Source: Pseudomonadota bacterium (GTDB lineage Bacteria > Pseudomonadota > Alphaproteobacteria > Rhizobiales > Rhizobiaceae). From it: a stretch of 5,116 nucleotides of DNA. The notes beneath the pieces are model-generated. The model worked only from the letters and a program-made list of their open reading frames with translations. It was not told the DNA's origin and made no database searches. The position numbers were made by a program, and so were the translations under genes. Below are positions 1 through 5,116 of this stretch, piece after piece (positions within the stretch are counted from its first letter, which is position 1; each line of letters opens with the position of its first letter). The DNA lies in NCBI GenBank assembly GCA_003242525.1, contig QGUU01000227.1, positions 1 through 5,116 on the forward strand. The letters run 5' to 3'.

Positions 1-351
1 ATCGTGCGCGAATTGCCGGTCAAGACACCCTACCGGCAGTGCCAGATCGCACCCTTTCTTGCCGATCTCGAGGAAGACCCCGCTGCGGCCGACATAGACA
101 GGCCCGCCCTGCTGAGGACCCTGCGCGCCTATCTGGAGGCCAACGACCTGGAAGCAGACTGGGACAGCGTCAGCCGTGCCGATAATGTCATGCTCGTCAA
201 CGCCCTTTCGATGATGGCTCCTTATGGCGCGGCCGAGAAGCAGGCCCTGCTTGAGGCGCCGGACCTGAAGACCCGCGCAGAGACGCTGATTGCGATAACT
301 GAAATGCTGCTGGCCCGCGATGCCGCTGATTTCGGCTCCAGCCTGCAGTGA
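1..351 (+). CDS. LON peptidase substrate-binding domain protein, C-terminal part (5' end outside window)
   Basis: The frame is open from the first base and ends at TGA 349-351, giving 116 residues that are the C-terminal half of a protein usually a little over 200 residues long. The segment resembles the C-terminal helical part of stand-alone Lon N-terminal-domain (LAN/PUA-like) proteins of rhizobia. Recognisable pieces are TPYRQC near the start, a [22 protein letters not shown] helix region, then [29 protein letters not shown] and a final helix. There is no AAA+ ATPase or serine-lysine protease domain, so it is not Lon itself; proteins of this type have no established activity. The GTG at 4-6 is not a credible start because it lies inside the conserved domain and the frame continues to the window edge. 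It probably shares a transcript with the trm112-type gene 10 bases downstream. The family call is from memory of close homologues; the function is unknown. Confidence 0.85.
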   Translation: MVRELPVKTPYRQCQIAPFLADLEEDPAAADIDRPALLRTLRAYLEANDLEADWDSVSRADNVMLVNALSMMAPYGAAEKQALLEAPDLKTRAETLIAITEMLLARDAADFGSSLQ

Positions 352-355
352 AGGG
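350..355 (+). promoter_or_regulatory. Ribosome binding site of the Trm112-family gene
   Basis: GAAGGG lies six bases before the ATG at 362 and overlaps the TGA stop of the preceding gene. It supports the start at 362 over an in-frame ATG at 320, which would lie inside the upstream gene and add a 14-residue extension that does not look like the family. Confidence 0.5.
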
Positions 356-361
356 CTTGCC

Positions 362-559
362 ATGGCAGAAGCGCCCAAACCCGCTGTCGATCCGAAAATG
401 CTGGAACTGCTTGCCTGCCCCCTGACCAAGGGGCGGCTGGCCTGGGACGCGGAGCGCAATGAACTCGTCTCGAAGGCCGCCAGGCTTGCCTATCCCGTGC
501 GTGACGGAATTCCGATCATGCTGCCTTCGGAAGCCCGGCGCCTGGGCGAGGAGAGCTGA
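362..559 (+). CDS. Trm112 family protein (YcaR-like), 65 aa
   Basis: This is a complete small protein that matches the bacterial Trm112/YcaR family in length and layout. It has a variable N-terminus, then [14 protein letters not shown] (residues 13-26), a two-stranded middle part, and the signature [13 protein letters not shown] followed by SEARRL near the C-terminus. In eukaryotes and archaea Trm112 is the activating partner of several methyltransferases that modify tRNA, rRNA and release factors. In bacteria the role is less certain, and an accessory role for a methyltransferase is inference only. The first motif holds a single cysteine (Cys19); the Cys-Pro-x-Cys pair of E. coli YcaR is replaced by Cys-Pro-Leu-Thr, so a classical zinc site is not expected. 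The gene sits 10 bases after the Lon-N-like gene and ends 26 bases from the convergent dnaE2. Confidence 0.92.
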   Translation: MAEAPKPAVDPKMLELLACPLTKGRLAWDAERNELVSKAARLAYPVRDGIPIMLPSEARRLGEES

Positions 560-585
560 GCCCGGCTGCGTATTCCTTGCCAGGA
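560..585. other. Convergent intergenic gap, no clear terminator
   Basis: Twenty-six bases separate the TGA of the Trm112-family gene from the TAG of dnaE2 on the opposite strand. I see no GC-rich hairpin followed by a T-run on either strand. The only dyad is a weak TTCC/GGAA pair spanning about 573-594, which extends into dnaE2. Termination of both units is therefore either Rho-dependent or takes place inside the opposing gene. Confidence 0.5.
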
Positions 586-3500
586 CTATTGGAAGTTGCG
601 ACCTTTCGGCATTGCCTCGCGCGCCCTGCGCACCACTACCTCGGGGTCCTGATAAGGATCACCCGCTTCCTTCGCCGGACTCGCCTTTCCGCCTGCATCC
701 GGCGCCCCGGCCTCATGCAGCATGCCGAGCCAGGAGGAAAGATCCTCCATGTCCTCTGCGACGATGTGAATGACATCGGGGGCGGATTGCAGCCGGCCGG
801 TCACGCGAATGAATCTCGATCCCATGATGATCGGCAGGAGACGCGTGAAATCGCGTTTCCAGACGATGATGTTGGCAACCGTATCCTCGTCCTCCAGGGT
901 AAGGAAAATGGCGTTGCCCTTGCCGGGGCGTTGCCGCACCAGGATGAGGCCGGCCACGGAAACCCGGCTGCCATTTGCAAGCGCTCCCAGCCTGATATTA
1001 GGCGTGATGCCGGCGCGGGCCAGGCGCTCGCGCATAAAGCGGACCGGATGCGCCTTGAGCGACATGCCAAGCGAGCGGTAATCGTGCAGCACATGCTCGC
1101 CAGGCGGCATGGCGGGGAGTTTCGTCTCCGGCTCGTTATCCGGCAAGGCGAGGCCTGGCCGGTCGAACAGCGGCAAGCGCTCGGCGGCGCTTTTTCGATC
1201 CAGCGCCTTGACCTCCCAGAGCGCGGCGCGACGGTCGAGCCCGATCGAACGGAAGGCATCAGCATTGGCGAGGCATTCGATTTCCCTCACGTCGAGCCCT
1301 GACCGCAGCCACACCTCGCGCACGGAACCATAACCTGTGCCGCGCCGCAGGACGAATGTCTTCATCCGCTCCTCCGACAGGCCCTTGACCTGGTTGAAGC
1401 CGAGCTGCACCGCGCGCATGGATTTTATCACCGGGCGCATCTCGGCATGGCGCGCCGCGACGCGGGTCGCATCGAACGCGCCCTCCACCAGTGTGCAGTC
1501 CCATTGGGATCTGTTGATGTCCACGGGCCGGACCTCGATGCCGTGGTCCTGCGCGTCGCGTATGAGCTGGGCGGGTCGATAGAACCCCATGGGCTGCGAA
1601 TTCAGGATCGCGGCGCAGAAGACATCCGGATAGAAGGTCTTGAACCAGCAGGAGGCATAGACCAGCAGGGCAAAGGAGGCGGCATGGCTTTCGGGAAAGC
1701 CATAGTCGCCAAAACCTTCTATCTGGCCGAAGCAGCGTTTGGCGAACTCTTCCGAATATCCGTTCTCCACCATGCCCCGGATGAAATCCTGCCTGTGGCC
1801 CTCGATCGTGCCGTTGCGCCGGAAGGTTGCCATGGACCGCCTCAGTTGGTCGGCCTTTCCGGGCGTGAAACCCGCTGCATCTATGGCAATCTTCATCGCC
1901 TGTTCCTGGAACAGCGGCACGCCCAGCGTCCTTTCCAGGATCGCCTTCAGCACGGGGCTGGGATATTCAATCTTTTCGAGACCCATGCGCCGGCGCAGAT
2001 AGGGATGCACCATGTTTCCCTGAATCGGACCGGGGCGAACGATCGCCACCTCGATCACGAGATCGTAGAATTCGCGAGGCTTCAGCCTCGGCAGCATCGA
2101 CATCTGCGCGCGCGATTCGATCTGGAAGACGCCGATCGTGTCGGCACGGCAGATCATGTCGTAGACATGCCTGTCCTCCTTCGGAATTGTCGCCAGAGTG
2201 ATTGGCCGGCCATGCTCGTCGCGAACCCGATAGTGGTTTTCCAGGAGCGTGAAGGCGCGCTTCAGGCATGACAGCATGCCCAGCGCCAGCACATCGACCT
2301 TGAGCAGGCCCACGGCATCCAGATCGTCCTTGTCCCACTCGACCATCCTGCGCTCGGGCATGGCCGTTTTCATGATCGGAACGATCTCGTCGAGCCGGTC
2401 CTTGGTGATGACGAAACCGCCGACATGCTGCGACAGGTGCCGGGGGAATCCCATGATCTCGTTGGCAAGGTCGATGACATGGCGGGAAATGGCCTGTTTC
2501 GGGTCGAGTCCCCCGGCGCGGGCCTCCTTCTCGCCGATCGCGGAATGCCAGCCCCAGACTGAGCCGGAAAGGGCGCTTCGCGCATCCTCCGAAAGCCCCA
2601 TCGCCTTGCCCACTTCGCGCAGCGCCGAGCGGCCGCGATAGGAAATCACTGCCGCGGCCAGCGCCGTGTGCTTGTGGCTGTATTTCTCATAGATATAGGC
2701 GATGATCCTGTCGCGATGCTCATGCTCGAAATCGACATCGATATCGGGTGGCTCATCCCGCTCGGTCGAAATGAAGCGCCCCAGGAGCAGGTCCACTTTC
2801 ATCAGGACCGGGTCGACCTCGGTTATGCCGAGACAGAAGCAGACGATGGAATTCGCCGCCGAGCCCCGCCCCTGGCACAGCACGTTGACGTCGGCGGAGC
2901 GGGCATAGCGCACGATGTCGTATACGGTGAGGAAATAGCGCGCATATTTCTTCTGTGCGATGAGCGCCAGCTCCTCCGGTATGAGCTTTTGAATCTTCTC
3001 GGGAATGCCGCCCGGATAACGACGCTTCGCGCCCTCCCAGGTCAGCCGTTCCAACTCGGTTTGCGGATCGAGCCCTTCCTCGTTCGTCTCCTCCGGATAG
3101 TTGTGATGAAGTTGCGAGAGCGAAAAATGCAGTTCGGACTCGAAGCGCAGCGTCTCCTCAAGCGCCTCCGGGTAACGGCAGAAAAGCCGCGCCATTTCAG
3201 CAGGTGGCTTCATGTAGCGCTCGGCATTCGCCTCCAGTGCGAAACCTGCCCTGGCAACGGTGGTGTTGAGACGAATCGCCGTCAGCACGTCCTGTAACGG
3301 CCGGCGTTCACATGAATGATAGAGCACGTCATTGGTCGCCATCAGCGGCATTTGCGCTGCTTCAGCCAGTGCCGCCGCCTTGTCCAGCCGGAAGTGATCG
3401 TCACCCCGGTAGGCCGGCGCCACTGCAAGGCGAATATTGCCGCCGAACCGGTGTCTCAGTCCGCGCAGCAGGGCCAGCGTCGTTTCTTCCCCGGCGGCAA

Positions 3501-3966
3501 GATCGGGCAGGACCGCCAGCGACATGCAATCACCCCATTCGAAAAGATCGGCCCGTCTGAGAAGCGTGGCGCCCTTTTCGGTTTCGTCGCGCAAATTGGC
3601 CTGGGTCAACATGCGGCACAGATGCCCCCAGCCGGCGCGGTCCTGCGGATAGGCGAGAATATCGGGCATGCCGTCGCCGAAGACGAGGCGGCAACCCGGA
3701 TGATAGGGCAGATGGACCGTGCGCAGCGATTTACCGGGGTTCTTCTTGTCCTGAATCTGGATGGTTTTCGCCTGGCTCCAGGCGCGCACCACACCGGAGA
3801 CCGTATTTCGATCGGCCAGCCCCATACCGGCATAACCGAGCAGGCAGGCGGTCACCACCAGTTCCTCGGGCCGTGACCCCCCGCGCAGAAGGGAAAAGTT
3901 CGACTGGACGCCGAACTCGACATAGGCCGGCTTGCAGGGCGTGTTGCGGGGTGGCTCTGGCGTCAT
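586..3966 (-). CDS. dnaE2: Error-prone DNA polymerase DnaE2 (C-family, alpha subunit), 1126 aa
   Basis: This is a complete DnaE2/ImuC, the C-family polymerase for damage-induced mutagenic translesion synthesis, working with ImuA and ImuB. The start is ATG 3966, which overlaps the imuB stop as ATGA; an upstream in-frame ATG at 3993 would add nine residues encoded inside imuB and is unlikely. Domains in order: a PHP domain from about residue 14 to 230 beginning VQSNFSLLRGGSRPEEL, and a palm with GRGSAANS (366-373). The PPDIDVDFEHE motif carries the two catalytic aspartates (408 and 410), and LLKVDVLALG gives the third (Asp558). VRPGPIQGNMVHPYLRRR (from 643) and FGDYGFPESHAASFALL (752-768) are also typical. 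A helix-hairpin-helix region spans about 853-919, an OB fold about 999-1071, and the tail ends PKGRNFQ. In the first PHP motif the His-x-Asp of DnaE1 (HSDYS in E. coli) is Gln-x-Asn, so metal-dependent proofreading there is unlikely. Length is normal and the frame is intact. Expression is probably SOS-controlled through a promoter upstream of the cassette, outside the window. Confidence 0.97.
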   Translation of the reverse strand: MTPEPPRNTPCKPAYVEFGVQSNFSLLRGGSRPEELVVTACLLGYAGMGLADRNTVSGVVRAWSQAKTIQIQDKKNPGKSLRTVHLPYHPGCRLVFGDGMPDILAYPQDRAGWGHLCRMLTQANLRDETEKGATLLRRADLFEWGDCMSLAVLPDLAAGEETTLALLRGLRHRFGGNIRLAVAPAYRGDDHFRLDKAAALAEAAQMPLMATNDVLYHSCERRPLQDVLTAIRLNTTVARAGFALEANAERYMKPPAEMARLFCRYPEALEETLRFESELHFSLSQLHHNYPEETNEEGLDPQTELERLTWEGAKRRYPGGIPEKIQKLIPEELALIAQKKYARYFLTVYDIVRYARSADVNVLCQGRGSAANSIVCFCLGITEVDPVLMKVDLLLGRFISTERDEPPDIDVDFEHEHRDRIIAYIYEKYSHKHTALAAAVISYRGRSALREVGKAMGLSEDARSALSGSVWGWHSAIGEKEARAGGLDPKQAISRHVIDLANEIMGFPRHLSQHVGGFVITKDRLDEIVPIMKTAMPERRMVEWDKDDLDAVGLLKVDVLALGMLSCLKRAFTLLENHYRVRDEHGRPITLATIPKEDRHVYDMICRADTIGVFQIESRAQMSMLPRLKPREFYDLVIEVAIVRPGPIQGNMVHPYLRRRMGLEKIEYPSPVLKAILERTLGVPLFQEQAMKIAIDAAGFTPGKADQLRRSMATFRRNGTIEGHRQDFIRGMVENGYSEEFAKRCFGQIEGFGDYGFPESHAASFALLVYASCWFKTFYPDVFCAAILNSQPMGFYRPAQLIRDAQDHGIEVRPVDINRSQWDCTLVEGAFDATRVAARHAEMRPVIKSMRAVQLGFNQVKGLSEERMKTFVLRRGTGYGSVREVWLRSGLDVREIECLANADAFRSIGLDRRAALWEVKALDRKSAAERLPLFDRPGLALPDNEPETKLPAMPPGEHVLHDYRSLGMSLKAHPVRFMRERLARAGITPNIRLGALANGSRVSVAGLILVRQRPGKGNAIFLTLEDEDTVANIIVWKRDFTRLLPIIMGSRFIRVTGRLQSAPDVIHIVAEDMEDLSSWLGMLHEAGAPDAGGKASPAKEAGDPYQDPEVVVRRAREAMPKGRNFQ
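3963..3966 (-). promoter_or_regulatory. ATGA stop/start overlap coupling imuB and dnaE2
   Basis: On the minus strand ATG (3966-3964) starts dnaE2 and TGA (3965-3963) ends imuB. The bases just upstream contain no purine-rich Shine-Dalgarno sequence, which suggests that dnaE2 is translated by reinitiation after imuB. The overlap fixes the choice of the dnaE2 start. Confidence 0.8.
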
Positions 3967-5116
3967 GCGAACATGCCATGCAGGAACCAGCACGGCGCCT
4001 GTTCCGTCGCGCCGTAAAGCCCCTGCCGAAAAAGCCAGTAGCGGCGACCTTCCGTGTCCTCGACGCGATAGTAGTCGCGTGTCAGGCGCGCCGTCTTTTC
4101 CAGGCCGGCCCGGCGCCGGCGCTCCTCGCGTTCTACATCCGACTCGCCCTCTTTGCCTTCAACTTCGGGAAGGTCCTCCAGCCACCATTCGGGGCTGATC
4201 CGTTCCGGCCCTTCCGCACGCGCGATGCGGTATTGCGCGCGCCGCCAGCGGAAATTGAGCGGGGGGCCCTCAGGCACCTCCGCCACGACCTCGACGGGCT
4301 CGGGCCGGTACAGGAGACGCAGCGGCCTCTCAGCCTCCAATGGCATGGAATGTGCCAGCCCGGTTGCGACGGAGGTCACCATCCGGGCCGAAAGCGTAAC
4401 GGCTCTTTCGGGCAGGTGACTGGCGACGGCAACGGGCCGGCGGAGAACATCGCGCCCGAGCCGGGCGCGGACACGGTCCACGAACTGCGCAAGACCTGTC
4501 TCGGCACTATCCATTTCCTCGCCGAAATCCGCCTGCCGGGCCGGCATCGGGCCCTTCGATTCCACCGACAGCCTGACGAGATCGAATCCGCAACCGGCGT
4601 CGAGGCTGGCGCCGGCTGCGGCGAGCCGTTCGCGGAAAAGCCCGGCGATCCTGTCCGGTTCGCGAGCGGGTCGGGACAAGCCGACGGAAAGCCGGGCCAC
4701 GACACCATCTACGCGAAACAGCTGGAGTTGCAGGCCGAGAGCGCCGGCCTCCCGCCTCTCCAGCGACTGCCGCAACGAATCGGCCAGCAGCAGGACGATC
4801 CGCTCGATATCCCCGGTCTCCATGATGGGTTCGGCCAGCCGGCGCTCGGCCGACAGTTCCGGCACGGGCAGACGCGGCGACAGCGCCTCGTCGAGCCGGC
4901 CGAGAGCCTGGTCGAGCCGCAGCGCCAGTTCCTTGCCGAAACGGCGAACCAGCGGTGCGCGCGGGGCGGCCATGACCGCGCCTATCCTGTGAAGTCCCAC
5001 GCTGTCGAGCCCATTGAAGACCGTCGCTTCAAGGCGCAGGGCCGCGGGCGGCAGGGGGGCAGGCAAATGGGCCCCCGCCCCGGAGGGACCACAGAAATTT
5101 CCGCAAAAACGGGGGG
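3963..5116 (-). CDS. imuB: ImuB, Y-family polymerase-like mutasome protein (5' end outside window; apparent frameshift near the edge)
   Basis: This is the C-terminal three quarters or so of ImuB, the catalytically inactive Y-family homologue that links DnaE2 to ImuA and the beta clamp; whole proteins are about 480-530 residues. The clean frame runs from about 5066 to TGA 3963 (about 367 residues). Numbering from codon 5066: LPPAALRL (5-12) and a helix-hairpin-helix-like thumb region with PRAPLVRRFGKELALRLDQA (35-54). A little-finger domain follows at about 70-170, with LFRVDG and VGLSRP. A possible clamp-binding QADFG lies at 178-182. The family's C-terminal block comprises RPLRLLYRPEPVEV, GPPLNFRWRRAQYRIARAEGPERISPEWW and DYYRVEDTEGRRYWLFRQGLYG, ending WFLHGMFA. 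A strongly charged stretch (about 301-327) separates EWWLEDLP from LTRDYYR. The N-terminal palm, where active-site loss could be judged, is not in the window. Beyond about 5081 the family-like protein continues in a different frame, which points to a one-base error there. Confidence 0.9.
   Translation of the reverse strand, partial: PRFCGNFCGPSGAGAHLPAPLPPAALRLEATVFNGLDSVGLHRIGAVMAAPRAPLVRRFGKELALRLDQALGRLDEALSPRLPVPELSAERRLAEPIMETGDIERIVLLLADSLRQSLERREAGALGLQLQLFRVDGVVARLSVGLSRPAREPDRIAGLFRERLAAAGASLDAGCGFDLVRLSVESKGPMPARQADFGEEMDSAETGLAQFVDRVRARLGRDVLRRPVAVASHLPERAVTLSARMVTSVATGLAHSMPLEAERPLRLLYRPEPVEVVAEVPEGPPLNFRWRRAQYRIARAEGPERISPEWWLEDLPEVEGKEGESDVEREERRRRAGLEKTARLTRDYYRVEDTEGRRYWLFRQGLYGATEQAPCWFLHGMFA
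4521..4535 (-). other. Candidate beta-clamp-binding motif in ImuB (QADFG)
   Basis: Gln-Ala-Asp-Phe-Gly follows the little-finger domain in a short region that looks like a linker (after KGPMPAR). This is where ImuB proteins often carry a Q-x-x-L-F or Q-L-x-L-W clamp-binding pentapeptide. The match is imperfect because the hydrophobic pair is reduced to a single Phe. The role of ImuB as clamp contact is known from mycobacteria; the assignment here is inference from position and the leading Gln. Confidence 0.35.
5067..5116 (-). other. Probable one-base deletion and unreliable sequence at the imuB edge
   Basis: Read on the minus strand from 5116, the first frame gives PPVFAEISVVPPG, whose VVPPG ending is a typical ImuB segment just before the A-P-L-P-x-x-A-L-R-L block. 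That block is found in a different frame (from about 5066, PAPLPPAALRL). Adding one base to the C-run at 5078-5081 (G on the minus strand) would join them as VVPPGAGAHLPAPLPPAALRL-like sequence. The surrounding bases are homopolymer-rich (runs of C, A and G up to six long), and the window ends in a G-run, which fits poor read quality at a contig end. A real mutation in imuB cannot be excluded. Confidence 0.6.

Noticed and set aside
573..594. Short dyad TTCC...GGAA between the convergent genes, considered as a terminator
   Set aside because: The stem is only four base pairs with a long loop and no T-run on either side.
1447..2271. Long plus-strand open frame of 274 codons opposite dnaE2, with further ones at 577-1302 and 2668-3297
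   Set aside because: These lie antisense to well-conserved dnaE2 codons. Their translations show no recognisable domain, and long antisense frames are expected from GC-rich third codon positions.
3967..3993. Nine-residue N-terminal extension of DnaE2 starting at ATG 3993
   Set aside because: The bases encode the conserved WFLHGMFA end of ImuB, and the ATGA overlap plus the family N-terminus favour ATG 3966.
4376..4708. Minus-strand open frame of 110 codons inside imuB
   Set aside because: It is a shifted frame of the conserved imuB sequence, with the Arg/Pro/Ser-rich composition of a frame shadow.
1..5116. LexA boxes of the GTTC-N7-GTTC / GAAC-N7-GAAC type
   Set aside because: Isolated GAAC and GTTC words occur, but I found no pair with the required spacing. 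The cassette promoter should lie right of the window. This was a scan by eye, not a computed search.
5102..5116. A-run and G-run at the right end as a possible regulatory element or terminator
   Set aside because: The position is inside the imuB coding region, and homopolymers at a window edge next to a frame break are better explained by poor sequence quality.

Overview
The window is a GC-rich (by eye about 60 %) stretch of an alphaproteobacterial chromosome. The protein types point to the Hyphomicrobiales (Rhizobium/Mesorhizobium-like): a small Lon-N-terminal-like protein followed by a short Trm112 protein, and an ImuB-DnaE2 mutagenesis pair. This assignment rests on remembered family resemblance, not on a search.

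Left part (1-559, plus strand): the last 116 codons of a LON peptidase substrate-binding-domain protein run in from the left edge. A complete 65-residue Trm112-family protein follows 10 bases later. The two look like one transcription unit.

Middle and right part (586-5116, minus strand): transcription runs right to left through imuB (5' end missing, beyond the right edge) and then dnaE2, which is complete at 1126 residues. The two overlap by the tetranucleotide ATGA, so they are very probably translationally coupled. Together they form most of the SOS 'mutasome' cassette (imuA-imuB-dnaE2), in which DnaE2 is the error-prone C-family polymerase and ImuB is the Y-family-like adaptor that links it to the sliding clamp and to ImuA. 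imuA and the LexA-controlled promoter would lie off the right edge. No LexA-type box was found inside the window.

The plus- and minus-strand units converge with a 26-base gap and no convincing terminator. There are no RNA genes, mobile elements, CRISPR arrays or long repeats that I can see. Nearly every base is coding.

The most notable irregularity is at the right edge. The imuB reading frame appears to shift by one base between about 5067 and 5086, next to C/G homopolymers, which looks like an assembly or sequencing error close to a contig end. I found no evidence of a previously undescribed system; the cassette is a known type.
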